Source of the DNA: Casuarius casuarius
Taxonomy: Eukaryota; Chordata; Aves; Casuariiformes; Casuariidae
Length of the DNA: 64,000 bases
Reading direction: 5' to 3'
NCBI GenBank assembly: GCA_003342895.1
Contig: PTFA01000086.1
Location: forward strand, 2,058,199-2,122,198
Shown here: piece by piece, positions 20,651 to 34,450 of the stretch
Layout of the letters: every line of letters starts with the position of its first letter
Position numbering within the stretch: the first letter of the stretch is position 1
The notes under the pieces: generated by a model
The model's database searches: none
What the model was told of the DNA's origin: nothing
What the model saw: the letters and a program-made list of their open reading frames with translations, nothing else
Translations under genes and position numbers: made by a program

Positions 20651-23600
20651 GGTCTTGCTCCTACGTAGAGCACGCACTTACTGAACACTTTTGTATTAGT
20701 ATGTTTCCTTCTAGTTGTATCTCATTTTGTGACTTTCCATTTATAATTTTTCCTGTGTGTTCATGGTCACGATAAGCAACCCCTTTCTGCATTTTTTGCA
20801 TGTTTAGACAAATATTCATTTGTTTATGGAAAACCTGCTTTGTAGAAATATGCTATACCATGCTATACAGGACTCTCTTTCCCTATAAAAGGGGTAGAAN
20901 AGCAGCATGAGGGCAAAATCCATTTTCCCTTTTCAGGCATTTCCCTACACACAGCTCAGTTGCTCCAGCTTGGTGGGGTAGTTGGGAAGGTTAAATTTCA
21001 CCTCCTGGGATGAAATCCTAATATTGCTAATAATTTATACTTTGAGTAACAGCAGGCAACATTTCCAGAGCCCCTTGGCTTCTAGTCTTCAGCTAAAGGA
21101 TTCACCTTTTGGCTGCAAAAAAGGCATTGGAGTTTGAACTTCCATCTAACTGCAAAAAGAATATTTTGTGGCCAAGTAATGAGAATTTAAAACAGTGAGA
21201 TGGTTTGCACAGCTCTGGCTGCAGCTACCTTCTTCAGCCACATCTGTGGTTCATCTTCCATCACAATGTCATCAGCTAAAATATCACATAAGATCTCATT
21301 CAGAACTATACATAAGGCTCACCATGCATTTTTTAACTATGACATCCTATTTCCAGAATTTATAATTCAGTCTTGCAAACCTACTGCAGACTGAAACAGC
21401 CTGAATGTTCTCATTTTAGGAACTGAATTTTCTTTCTTTAAATCGCAACAAATCTCTAGTTAAGAAACAACAATAAACATGCCACTTTTTTTTGAAATAA
21501 GCACAACAATATTGTAATGCCATTTCCCAATCAAACCAGCAAAAGCAGATAATTGAATTAGAGTTTGTCTAAAAGTTGTTCATACTGCAATCCAAAAACC
21601 TCCTCTTTCTTCAGTGGATTTTGAACTAAGCCCGTACTCAGCAGGCACTTCGGACTAGTGGATTTATTTTCTTTCCCAGAAAAAAACCAACATCATTAGA
21701 ATATTTTAAAATAATAACAATCAGCTAGCACTGGGCAGGACATGGATTCTAGTCTCAGAAGAGTACTTGGATAAAGATGCAATTAATAAAAAACCCTGAA
21801 ANCTGCCATTTCATAGTGAAAAAGCAGCATCAAGAAGACAATGCTCTTCTAAAACTTTTTTTCCTAAAATATCTTATTCCCTTGAAAAAATATTTTTAGT
21901 AGCTTTTTCTTAATGTTATGAGTGATAAGAGTATAAAATAAACACGTTTTACACTATGTTATAAACAGTGCTGAGCACCTTCTTGCAGGCAAGGCAAAAG
22001 TTTGAAGATGACATCATTTTTTTTCCAGTGAATCAAAAAAATCACTGTGCATTACTCTAATGGGGAAAGAAGGAAATGAATATTTCCTAACGCAGAGACT
22101 GTGAGATGGTTTCTGGAGCAACACTTATGGGAAATGGCTGTAAGGATTACACAGGGACTGAGCTTGGTCTTTAAGAAAGCAATGTCTTTGAGGAATCGTG
22201 TGCCTATATGATATTCACACTGAAAAAAGTCTTGTCCGTCAGCTGCCAGTATCTAGGTGGTTGTGAGGTTGCATCTTCCAGAGGAGGCAAGAAAAGAGGA
22301 AGGAAGAAGTGGTTTTCCCTTGGAGAGTAGAATGTCTTTGTTATTCTGAAAGCACTAAGGGAATTGGAGACGTCAGACCACTTACAAAGACAGGTAAGTA
22401 AATAGTAGGGGCTCTTTGATGCTATATTTCTCTCTTTCTTGTAAAGATTGAGTAGCCATCCAAATAAAGAGAGCTGATAAACTGTGGAAAATATGCTATG
22501 GAGCTGATGAAACCAGATAAACATCAACAGGGGACTTTGAACTGGATTGGAAGCTGCTCACTTCCAATGGAAGGCAAGGCAAAGGCACAGATATTCGGGA
22601 CTAAAATTGCTTTTAGAAAAGGCTATAGCCCTGTCGATGTGACAAAGTTAGCACATACCCCTACCTATCTAGATAATTTAATTATAAAGCACCCAATCAC
22701 CATGGTTTTGGGATGTATGCTATCCATTATGGCATAAATGAATTTGTATTTGTGCAGTGTAAGCCTATTCTTTCTTTTATTGCTATGATTATTTATTATC
22801 ATTATTATTTATAGTTAGAGAAGAGAATTATGCTGGCAATTGAAATAATTTATGTATCCAATGTTTTGGGGGCTGAAATGATACTGGTACTCTCTAAAGC
22901 ATCTAGTTTCCTATGATAATGGTTGTGGAAAAGGTCAGCTGCTAAATACTTCAAGAATCTGTAGTTCTCTACATTGCCAGTCATAGTAAACCAAGTCACC
23001 CACTCAGCCAAGCTGGTTTTTTTTTTTAATGTCAAGGAAAGATAAATGGACAAATGCCATTTACACATACTAAGCACATTTGTTTAATAAACAANGTAGA
23101 GAAACTTAAATGCTAAAGCCAGCAAAAGAGATGAAATATTTAATATGATTTTAATTGAAATGCAATTTTAGTAAAACAAACCTTTTATTGATACAAAGTT
23201 TCCATATAGCAAACAGCACTAATTCCATATGGAAAACTAGAGGATGGAAAAGATCTTCTGTTGAAAAAAATATTTTCTTTCTGCAAAAGAATTGTCCAAA
23301 ATTTTGANTGTTAGTGAAAACACTTGTGCCCTGGACCCAGAAGGCTAGGCTTGCATTTCTGGATGGGACTCATCAACTCTTCTCCAGGTGTTCCCACTAA
23401 GAGCAGCCCTCACGAGCTGCAGCTGCCAGGCAGCGGGGCATACTTAGAGCTGCTGCCTGCCCTGCTCTGTAACAACAGTGCCTCAGCCTTGGGATGTCTC
23501 CTCTGATGGCTGCTTATACATTTTAGATGCTGGTCCTGTCCTGATTTTCTGTGCACATTGCTCTATCAGGTAAGCAGTTGCAGATAATACTGTTTCTTGC

Positions 23601-24779
23601 ATTTTCAATGGAAACTGGTTGCATTTTCAGTGGAAACATGAGTTTTGCTGAAGGAGGTGACCTCTTTCTCACCCTGGGTGTTTGGCTGAGAGAGACCAGT
23701 CTGCTAACTAAGGTACCTTGCTTAGTATGCTTGCAATATATCTTTTGAACGCCTTAAGCTTCCATTTTCCAGCACTCACTTGTACTATCTTGTGTGCAAA
23801 CTTATTTAGGGNAAGTGAAGTGGTGTTTTAATGGCAAGTCATGCACAGTGGAGAAGTTGAAGATAGGAGGCAAAGAATATTCTGTCTGAGTGACTGAGAA
23901 TTATAAAGGAAGCAGGCCAGAAATGTTGAAATTATACGGAGCTCTGAAACATCAAGAACAAAAGCTATGAAACAACGTGGGCAGCATCCTTCCTAATTAG
24001 AAGTTTAGGGCAACAAAATGGAGGGTGTTTAGAAATAAGAAAGACTTGTTCAGCAGTAGGAATATGTTTTCTGTTAAAATTGTCAAAAGTGGTAGAGTGA
24101 TATTCAGAAAACTAGCTTTATTGGCAAGTCTAGAGGCTAGTGGTGGAGGGGGATAAGACTGTGTTCGTGCTTACCCCAGGAAAATTGCTGGGCGGTGCTC
24201 TTTCTTTGCCAAAAACATGCTGGGAATTTTTTTAATGACCATCAGTGGTCAGAATACCTTTTTCCTTTGAGTTCTTGAATTATGTGTCACTAGTGGCAAA
24301 GTTTCTTGTCTNGTTATGTGCTGGCTCAGATTTTCTTCAGAAAAGAAGCTGTAAGAGACCTTCCAAATCTCCTATGTTACTCAGGGTCGTAGATCTCAAG
24401 TTCAGATATGGATCCACCTCACCCTTAGATTATAGGAACTGCTGAGACCAAGCTGTGTGACCACCTTGTTCCCCTTCAGTTGAGCTTCGTCACCTGGTGC
24501 TGGCTGGGAAATAAGTGTGAATACATTGCTCCTTCCTGCTCTGGTGCCCAGCAGGTGCTCTGTGTGCAAATGGGCAAACACTTGCAAGATACTTAATGGA
24601 TGAATGAAATTTCAGTTTTGTGGAACAATTTTACAAGAGGAGACACTGAGCCATTTTCATGGAAATTGAATGACATTTCTATGGGCCTTTCTCTACTTCT
24701 GCTTTTAATATAAACTGTATAGTAAATACAGGTAAGAAAAAAAAATACTGTCAAAATATAGCTCTGTTTGGTTACCTCT

Positions 24780-25280
24780 GTCCATGGGACAATTTTAGTA
24801 ACTTGTCAATCAACGGGCTGCTAAATAGCCTCTCCAAAGCACAATCTGCTATTTCAGACGACATCAGTGTGTCAATCATTTATTGAATCAAAGCCAAATT
24901 TGAAGAAAAGCAAGCCCAGTTTGTCAATCACTTCTCAGTATTCTCTCCACTAACCACCTGACAGCTTTTAACTTTTCACTCTTATATTCCATGCAGCTAG
25001 TTAAGATTCTTTCATTTTTAATTGGGCTTCTTTTATGATTGGTAGCTAAGCAACTAATATGTTATTTTATATGGTAATAATGGGCCCAAACTTGAGAGCT
25101 TTCTTGACCATTCCTATTTGTTGTTGGGAAATTATTTTCCTTCAAGTTGCTAAATAGCAGATGTAGCAGAAACAGTTATTTAATTATGGGTTGTCCTGTT
25201 GTTTCTATCTATAAACACTTTTGGCACTGTTTAAAAATAAACACTGCATGCGCTGGCAAATATATACTGTGTGATTTTAA
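24780..25280. promoter_or_regulatory. Candidate upstream enhancer with three PBX-PREP/MEIS sites
   Basis: TGTCAATCA, the reverse complement of TGATTGACA, occurs at 24804-24812, 24870-24878 and 24922-24930. TGATTGACAG is the known PBX with PREP/MEIS heterodimer site. A TCF-like ATCAAAG lies between the second and third copies. GTAGCTAAGCAAC at 25042-25054 resembles an RFX X-box, next to an inverted CCAAT (ATTGG). The block is repeat-free by eye and lies about 10 kb upstream of the TSHZ2 promoter. Confidence 0.45.
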
Positions 25281-26492
25281 CTCCTCGTAGAGTCCTTTGG
25301 AATTTTACTGCTCATTTACAGGGAAAACTGGGTGCAAAAATTGCCAAAAAGCAGTGTGGAAAAATATTAGGAAAGAACACAGATAGAAATCTCTGCTCCA
25401 GAATCCCGCTAGGCTGTAGTCCAGCCTGATTGGTTCTCAGTCTTAATTTAGGTACAATTAAATTTCTGAGGCCAAGTACAGTGCTCTGAACTGCCATCTC
25501 TGAAAACAAAACAGAAACTGTTCTGGAAACCAGCTCTTCTGCCCAGCTGGCTTTGCAGTCTGAAACAATGTTGTGGGTTAATTAACATTCTCTCTACCTG
25601 CCATGTGAAATCTGTGGGTCAGAAGTGGGTCCTCCAAAACTGATCATGCAGCCTGATGTGGGAGGCCTGTCTTTGTAGTCTCCTCTCCCCCTCATGCATG
25701 GGACAGATGCTGCTTTTGGCATGTGTGAAGTAATCTTACAGCTAGTAGTAACTGCTCTTGTCTCAACCCCTAAAGACTAGGTCATCAGTAAAGCTCATAT
25801 GTTGCTCTTGGACAGAAAGAATTAATTTTCTGTCCTTTCCATGTAAGGAAGTTTTGAGGAGGAAAAAAAGAAACTCTTTGTACAGAAAATTCTATTTTGG
25901 GCTCAAGAGTTTTCTTCATTTAATTCTTTTTACATTTCTATTCGATGGGCTTCTAGCTGTCTTTTGACAGACTGCTGTCATCCGAGTCGATGTGATGCTA
26001 TGAAACTCCAGATGTGCCCAAGAACTTTGGAGAGCATGGGTAGAGTTTTGCAAAAAGCTACTAGGTTTAGAGGCAATCTGATACCAAATGCACTTTCTGG
26101 TCCAACTTGAATTTTACCTTGATTTTTGTTTTCATCACAGACTCCATAAGAGAGCGAGAGCCTGTGTGGATTGACAGTGGAGAGGCAAATGAGGGAGCTT
26201 TGGAGTCCTGCAGCTTTTCAGAAATCCAGTTCTGTTAACTGTAGGTACTTGTCACGGTTCTGCAGAGCACAGGGAAATATGCTGGTTTTGTGGCAAAGTG
26301 CCCCTCTCTTTGGACACAGATCCTAGCAGAGTGTTAGAATGGGATAAGTAATATGCAATAACAAAAAACAGAAGGAAGATCATCCCTTGAAATTTGCTGA
26401 AAACAGCAACTACTCCTAATTCACAAGTAAGTTAAGTGCCAAAAAAGTATGGTTCCCAATTTTTTTCTATTTCTGATGGGATTCCAGATACC

Positions 26493-26516
26493 TTCCATTG
26501 AAGTCAATGGAGTTAA
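26493..26516. repeat. Short core palindrome of the MITE-like family
   Basis: TTCCATTGAAGTCAATGGAG is nearly self-complementary, mismatching only at its centre and ends, and equals the core of the palindromic repeat. Only the core is preserved here. Confidence 0.4.
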
Positions 26517-29069
26517 ATAATAATAGACTACTATGAGATCAAGGATGGGCATCTACTGCTCAATGACATTCTGACAAATGAGGTGCAAGTCTGCCTGCCT
26601 GTACAAGTGATTAAGAGAATCCCCCCCCCCATGGACTGATTTGTACTATTTATATAACTAGATATTAACAAAAGTTTTTTAAAAGGTTTTTGAACCAAGG
26701 CTGCTTCCCCAGTTTGGCACAGATTGTTAATCTTGGCTCAAAGGATGTTCAGGCCTGGCTGAACATGATGCTCAGCTATCATAGTTCAGGCATCCGAGCA
26801 GAGGGGCAACCCACACAGCACCCACCTACACAGCACCTGGTCTGCGAATCAGCATAAGACTCTCAATGGAGGAGTTGAGCTACGCAAGATCATAAATACT
26901 ATACCAATAAGAGAAGGACAGGGTCAGGAGAGCCAGAAATGCTTAGAGAGAGATTTTTTCAAACAGCTCCATTTTTGTCATTCACGTGTAAACAATACAA
27001 AGAAAGAAAAGTCCTTCTGCTTGCCTACATCTTATTACTTCTGTCCTTCTGCTTCCTAAGGACCCTCTGAACCAGGAAGGATCATAATTTTAGGTGCATT
27101 CAGGCATATAAATTATACAATGATGTTGTTTTAGATGAAACTTGTTGGTAAACAGCAGCCCGAACTACCTACCTGGTTGCATTCCCAGCTAGACAGAAAC
27201 ACCCGAGAGATGTCTCTCTGTATTTTGGTGTCATAGTTTGCTCAGTCTTCAATGCATCCACTGAAAGTCAGAGATTCATCTTGCTACTGCAATGTCATTG
27301 ACTACAGAGGAGGCACCAGGACTAAAAGGTCTATAGAAATCTTCATTCCAGGCTACTTTGCAAATAAGGGGATGGGGCTTGTTCTTCTCTCACTTAATGG
27401 TGGTTCTTTGGTGACTAGTTAGCTTGATAAGATAGACATGTTATCTGGAACTGGGGAGGGACAGAAAACGAGCTTTCCCTTGCTTATTAGTATTATCTAG
27501 TGTAATACATGTGTTCGCAATCACACAGTACAGTCTGCTTCATAGTGGTGCAGCCCCAGTACTCGGGCTGAGTCCGTGTTTCTCTTTGCCTTATACTGTG
27601 AATGGTTCATCTAGTACTACTTGTCTCTGAAGTCAGCTGTGTGGTGTCTCCATTTTAAAAGGTTAGTGTTCACCACTACCTACTTAGCAACCCTGTTTTC
27701 TACCTATGTGTCAGAGAGCTGATCCGTGTCAACTGCTGCCCTTTCTGTTTGCCTTTGTGGTGGGAGCAGCACAGGAGTTGCAGACAAAAAGTGATGAATA
27801 CCTCTCCTAATTGCAAGTGGAGGGAGACTGCTAAAACAATGCAATTACCTATGCTGGAATTTATCCAGGCTAGTCTGGTTAACACAGTTACTCTTCCAAC
27901 CAGTAACATGGGATCTTTAGGTATCTGAGTGTTTGGATGCTTGAGTTTGCATCTCGATCAAATGCCCACTAACTGGATGCAATGTGCAGCCTACTAAATC
28001 ACTCTACCTGTACACCTCGGTGTTCCTCCGAGTCCATCCTTTCCAGTTCTCACCAGCCAGCTGCACAGCTTGCAGCAGTCTGAGCGTTTCCAAGAGCACA
28101 AGTAAGAGACTGTGGTGTTACAAGGCATTTCTGCGTGCTATACGCTGAACTGTAACTAATGTCATTTAGATATACTAACTACTAAAACTGCTAGCTTTCA
28201 AAACAGAAAAGCGAGGCTTAACACTTGCTCAGTTATACATGCACTCCAAATGCAAAGGGTGGTTTTCTTAGCTTGCATGTGAAACAGTCAAGGTGGGCTT
28301 TGTTCAGTGATATTCATTTTCTTTAAAACTAGAATCCAAGGGTTAAACGGGTTAAAATACACATAGAAATGTGTATACACATGTGTAATGCTAAATGCCC
28401 TGTGAAGATTTTAAAACTGTGGAAAATCACCCTAAGATGTTTCAAAATAACAACAAAAAACTAATTAAGATTGATTAATTGTAGAAGCTGGCCATTATTT
28501 ATTTTAAATAGCAGATTCATCTGCGAGTTTTTATAAATCCTAAAAGATATGCAGGATTTCATGCACCTACAAAATCTGTCTTTTGTAGTAATGATTTTCT
28601 GATTAGTTGCATATGTTTGGCACTCACAAAGTTGAAGAGTATATGAGTGCCTGAAATTATAGGCACTTCAGCAAACCAATGAAGATATCTACAATGTAAA
28701 CTTTACACATACATGGACTGCCCTGCCAATGGCCTTAATATTATCCTAGCAGGGGAACACAGTATGTAATGCAGTCAATGTTTTTTTCCTGATCCCTTTT
28801 GAAGCACCTACACATACATGGATGTGTAATTAGTATATGTTATGTTATGGATTCAGGTCACTGGAGGACATAACAAACAAGTTGCTTGACCTCAGAAGAA
28901 GTTGCATCTTTAACAGGTAGCACTCAAGCAATCCAAATTCTGTATGTCATCCTGTACCCCAAGGTTTTTAGAACATCTGTAGAGGAATACAAGTGCTATG
29001 GTAACATTAGGACTTCCATTTAGTTGCTGATTTGGGGATTTTGAAGCAGGCATAGATGCATCTGCCTGA

Positions 29070-29135
29070 AAATAATTCTGTATTACTCTGTGCCTCAGTT
29101 TCTCCAGGAATTAGATATTAATGTATTGTTAGCAG
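29070..29135 (+). repeat. Possible short MIR relic
   Basis: CTCTGTGCCTCAGTTTCTCC is a strong local match to the MIR 3' landmark, but flanking support is thin. Confidence 0.4.
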
Positions 29136-32100
29136 GGCTTATTTTTGAAGGATGGCATAAGACTTAAAGGTTGCACCATCTTTTGAAGACTTCAGATTTT
29201 CGGTAGTAGATATGTTTATTTGAAAGTGATGTAACTATGTTATAAAACACTGTGCAAGCTACTGAACCTTGTAGTTCATCTTTAAGGAATAGATTCTAAA
29301 CCCTTTACCACCGTTCAGTTCAGTGGATGCACAAGGTATCTGCTCCCCAAGCTGGACAACATTAGAATCCATTCTTAAATTAACAGAAGGATGCTTAGCA
29401 AAGGTCTTGCATTGTTCTTTACTGTTACTTCAAGGTTTACATTTTCTTTGAGGAGAAAAGCCAAGCATTTTAGTGGCAATATGGAGGCTAATTTGGGGAA
29501 GTTTGCCTAAGAGGACTTAGATTACTTCTCTGTTTTGATTTTTGCTTGCTTAATCGTATCCATGCTATGTTTCATGATGCCTTGGTATTTTTTTTGGTAG
29601 CTGTAGAACTCAAACTCACGGCTTCATAGTACTGAACAAAGTGATTTAATAAGAAGGGTTTACAACTCTGACTTAATTCACCAGCAAAGTATAATCTTGA
29701 GTTTTGGAGCCTAATTGGAATCATACACTTATGTCTCTGCCTTTGTATGCACTGCTGGTTGACAGAGTACCATAATAAATGAACTATCAAATCTGCTGCT
29801 GTAGCCAGCCTTGGAGACCCTGAGGTTATCCTTATTACAGAACAAGGCTTCAGTTTTGCTGATTTAGGTCTTCCTTTAGCTTGGGCTGTTTTAGTTACGT
29901 GTTTTGGGANAGTTATTCTTTCCCACTTGCAAGTGCCCAGTACCATTTTACTCCATCGGTATCTGTCGCTTCAAAGTGTTTCTTTCTTAAACAGGTTTCT
30001 TTGGTGTCTGTGAGGGTTTTTGGCTTAACAATTGTTGTGATATCAAGCATTATATATGATGAAAAAAGTTTAAGCCTTAAACTTAACTACATACTGAACA
30101 GATCTTGCTGTGCAGGAAATCAGCCACATTTTGCTCTTGTCTGATAACTGTTCTCTCATTTGGTGCGATGCTGATGCCAAGGAGGCAATTTCTATTGCCT
30201 GTGGGGTGATCTGCCTGCTAAGAGGTCGCTACTGGAGGGTGCAGAGCAGCCCTGCCAGGAGCTCTTACGGGTATTGCTCAGTGCCACGTGGACTTCCAGC
30301 TTTCTCTCATGCCGTGGGTTCTAGTGGTGTGGCCAAGTGCCCATGGGTGTACTTGTATTCATGGTGTCCCCACTATATGGAGCTTTGTCCTTGCTCCTGG
30401 TGCTACCTTGACTAAAGATGTAAAGGGTACCCTTTGCAACTTTACTTGCTGTAGAGGCAGACGGTATAGAGAAGACTTTTTTTCCTGTAGCTGAGCTCTT
30501 GGAAAATGGGTATTAGCTGCCTGGTATTGTGGAGCTGATTACGGAAACTGTTTTGTGATAGGTGCAGGTTAAAGCGGGTTTGGGGGTCACGCTGGTATGT
30601 GCAGTGCCCATGAGCCCTGTGCTGAGTGGGGTCAGCGGTGTGATGGAGATCACGTGCTCCAGTGCAGTGCTGCAGTTCCTGCAGGGACCTTCTGCCCACT
30701 GCAAGAGATGGGAAACCCTTGTCACTTCCTCACACTAGAGCTAGTGTTCCCTGTTTAGGTAAGGGAGGGGAAACTGTATTTGTCTTATCGAGTAGTATGG
30801 TTCTTAATCCTATACGGGTACTACTAGTACATTGTGTAGAAGCAAGAATTGATGTCTGTTTATGCTCCACCCTACATTTTTCATACTTGTGAAGTATAAG
30901 ATATCATGGAGTTTGGCTTTTAAAGGATAATCAAATATTGCTCTTTGCACAACTGCATAAAGATAGACTGTTGGCTTGATCAGATGCTGATTTTTTTCTT
31001 TCATGACTCATTTCATAAGGCTCCTGAAAAATTAACTTTTGAAAACATAACTGAACACTTCATAGAAACTCCCTTAATCACTCTGATGGGCAAATTTCAT
31101 TGACTTGGAATTTAAGAGCTAATTCTGCTTCTTAAGTTATATTCTCTTCAATTCTCATTGACAGTTAATGAAATAAGAGAACACTAAGGAAATAATTAAA
31201 TGTTATGCAATTAGGACTACAACACATCAGGATACAAAATAAATACAAGTCAATATATCCTTTCAAGGATTTAACTTGCCCTTATTTTGTAGCCTTTGAT
31301 CAGTGTCTACCACAAACTAAAATCTTTCGAAGTGCACTTGTCTGATCCTAAGGCCATATGTAACTCTCACTCGGGTAAGGTGTGGGTCAGGTTAAAAGCT
31401 GCAGAGATGTGCTGATTGGCAGATATGTGGAAAAAGTGATCGGAGGGGAGAAAGCAGTTCAGCTCTGTGTTTTGGATTATAATAGTTTATTGCAGGTTCC
31501 TCTCCGAGCTTCCCGTGGGTCATAAATTTATCCTGAATTCCTACAACAGATTTGGGTTTAAAAAAAAAAAAAAACAGTACAAAAGTACTCAGATCTAATA
31601 TATAATACATTTTTTCTTCCCTGAAATGAATTTGTTGTCTATGGGTTGTTTTCTGCCTCCTCTTTTCCAGAGTGCTCTGTGGTCTGCTGGACCCTTATTT
31701 GGAAAGACCTTTTGGAAATAGGGAGTAGCAGTGCTTACCAAAATGTTATTAGGTTAATTCCAGCCAGGCTAGCTTTCATGAGAGGTCCCTGACATTGAAC
31801 AAACCTGTTTCCTTCACTAGGATGTGTCAGTTAGAAACACCAACTGCAAGGATTTCTTATGTTCTCACGAAAAAGGAAGGAAACAGCTGGTAAATGTTTC
31901 ACAGATGGTAAAGCTCTTGGCATCTCTCAGGAGAGGGCCACCCATACAGATGGCTCATTATTTTAACATTTGGATTTTCATCTTATTAAAACATCTTTTT
32001 TTTCTGGTTTTATTTAGCATCATAAATTCTCTTACACTTTAGTTAACAACTCAGTGATTTGGGGGAAGTGTGTGTGCGCTATAAGGAACATCATTTGGCT

Positions 32101-33237
32101 AAAACACGTATCTGCATCATTATTCTCAGCTCTGATGTGTAGTGAGTGGACTTGAACCTGATTAAAAACACCAAATGCAAGCAAATGCTTAGAAATATGA
32201 CTTTATTAAGCAAAGGTCAGCTAAGCCTGTACAGAAGCTGAATTATTCAGCAAATGAAGAAATGCACTGACTGAAACCAGCAAACATTTCTATCTTGGGC
32301 ATTACATCAGCTAAGGCTAAGATGCTGTCTGCATACGCCATAATAGATAGGCATTGCCTGTGCAGAGTATTAGTGAATATGTTTTGTGTTTACAGTATCA
32401 CTGTAAGTGCAAAACACTACTTTTAAAAAGATCTGGTCCCAGATGATACTCAGGTTTTCAGAAATGTTTGTGAAATGATACATTTGCACAGATAGCTTCA
32501 CCTTGCATTTATGATGGCATGTGCAATCATAAACATGCAAATAGGTAGTATGTTTAGCATATGTCATACATAAATCCCAGCTTCCTACATAGGTTAGTAA
32601 ATATCATTAGTCACATTTGGCTGATGGGGGGAGGAAGGGGATACGATGCCAAAAGGTGACAGGACCTGCCATATGACAGAGGAAATTGGGGCAGACCTAA
32701 ACTGAGTTTAGCTCTTCTGGCTCTTGGCTTTAGTGCCTTCCTTATCGTACTTGCTCCCTGGCTACTAGCTGGTGTCTTCAATAGCTGATGCTTTGCACAT
32801 GCACAGTTTGGAGAAGCTGAGGCAGAGATGTTCAGTCGTTTCTGTAACACAAAGCATTAGGTAGGAGAAGAAAGAAGAGGCCTGAATGCAATGCCAGATC
32901 TTTGGCGCCTGCATTTTCCAGAGATTCTTTTAAATTCAGCAAGGCCTCTCTATGAAACTACTGAAGTATAAGCTTGTGCTGTAAATATGGATTAATAATA
33001 GCACAGATTGCCATGTGGATCAATCTATAGAGATAAAAAGTAGGAATTGATGCATATGCTACAGCTGCCTTGTAAGTCTCATCATGGGTCCAACCAAGAT
33101 ATGTGCTGCCTTAAGTACTCAGTTCTCTGTGATTAGGCTTGGTCTTAGCAGTTTTATTTTAATTAAAAAAAAAAAAAACAAACCATAATTGGGAGCAGGA
33201 AAAAAGAAAACTATTTTTTTTGCTGCATGTATGTGGA

Positions 33238-33402
33238 ACTCTCCATTGATTCCAGTAGGTTACATCAACAGCAAAGGTTTGACCTGAAAGCCAACTAAAA
33301 ATATTCTGTTAATGTAGGAACAGATCTGTTGTGTGTGAATCACTAGAGCTCCACTGATGCCTGTGTAGTTATGCTGATTTACATCAGCTGAAGAGTTGGC
33401 CT
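33238..33402. repeat. Two partial copies of the same palindromic repeat family
   Basis: CTCCATTGATTCCAGTAGGT at 33240-33259 and, about 100 bases on, GAGCTCCACTGATGCCTGTG (from 33346) followed by 'tagttatgctgatttacatcagctgaagagttggcc' elements match half of the palindromic repeat seen at 11436-11548. Confidence 0.45.
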
Positions 33403-33693
33403 GTGGAATTCATGTTCTTTCCGAGATCAAAGATGTGTCAGCAAATGGTAAACTTCATTCGTATTTTTCAGCCTTTTAATTTAAAAAACTGTTATTAAAT
33501 GGCTGGGCTCTTATGGCAAGACTTCATATGCCATGTTTCAGCCAGACGCCACTCTTGCAGCCAAGCTGTAAATCCTTCCAAAATGGGGGTTTTAGCTGAA
33601 ATGCTGGAAACTCTGTAATGCTTGTGGGTACTGCTGTGTCATATTTATAATAGATGGTCTAATCTAACCATATACTAGAAAATGAAAGGCATG

Positions 33694-33760
33694 AGGGGCT
33701 GCATGGCTCAGAGGGTTGGCACACTTGCCAACTTAAATTCAGCTATAGCCAGAAGTGACA
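33694..33760 (+). repeat. Possible tRNA-derived SINE head
   Basis: GGGGCTGCATGGCTCAGAGG has tRNA-like 5' end and A-box character, but the B box is very weak. A tRNA gene is excluded because no cloverleaf can be drawn. Confidence 0.25.
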
Positions 33761-34235
33761 AAGTTGTTCTCATTTTTGGAAACTTACGTGATGAGTTGTG
33801 GAGCTTCAGTCAATTTGTTGCCCTCCTCTCCTGTGGGAGGCCAAAGAGCGAGTGAGCCATGGAGACTGGTGCTCTAGCTAGCAGCTGGACTTCTAGGTTA
33901 GATGGTGCTCAAACTAGTGTCTTTTAGTGTTTTGAAAAACTAGGGTTTTTCTGAGAAAAGGTGCTTTAGGGGGCTGTGCTAATGCACTGGGGTTTTCGTT
34001 GAATATTTAACAGTGAATGTTTCCTTGAATGGTCCAGGTATGGAATAACTTAATGGGCAATGGCACCCCTCAAATGGTTGCTGTAATAGGAGGGGAGGAG
34101 GGTTTGCAAATATCCTGATTGCTGCATCTTCAGCATTGGCCATGCTGTTTATTAGTATGTTTTATTAAAGGACTCAATTTAGACAATGAAATGCTATAAG
34201 AAGTTTTTCAGAAGTGTGCAGGACTATTGATCTTA

Positions 34236-34450
34236 CTAGGATCATAGAAAATGTAGATTAGAAGGTACTTTGGAGGTCACTTGCTCCAACCCTCTGCTCA
34301 AAGCGGTATTGGCTTTGAAGTTGGATACAACTTTGAAGTCAAATCAGTTTTTTCAGGACCTTGTCCAGCTGAGTTTTAAATATCTCAAAGGATGGAGATT
34401 GTACAGCCTCCTTGGGCAATCTGTTTGCATTGCACAGTAGGTTGAGCAAG
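34236..34450 (-). mobile_element. CR1 LINE 3' end
   Basis: The plus strand begins ATCATAGAA and continues with the well-known antisense CR1 tail pattern: an equivalent of 'ggtcacttgctccaaccc', then a 'ctcaaaggatggag' stretch and a CCTTGGGCAATCTGTT block. The element therefore runs on the minus strand, 5'-truncated as most CR1 copies are. It is clearly diverged. This tail type is abundant in bird genomes and supports the host assignment. Confidence 0.85.

Larger units (their letters stand above)
16721..24779. other. Upstream non-coding region, proximal
   Basis: Apart from the CR1 fragment and the probable repeat at 18.3-18.5 kb, I see no gene or named element. Short AT-rich runs such as a TTATTATCATTATTATT stretch near 22790 occur. 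Open frames are all under 120 codons with no recognisable domain. Confidence 0.6.
25281..34235. other. Upstream non-coding region, middle
   Basis: AT-rich unique sequence with no supported gene. It contains the repeat core at 26.5 kb, a possible MIR at 29.07 kb, the repeat copies at 33.2-33.4 kb and the SINE-like head at 33.7 kb. A sequence starting with CACATACATGGA occurs at about 28707 and again at 28810, perhaps by chance. Confidence 0.55.
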
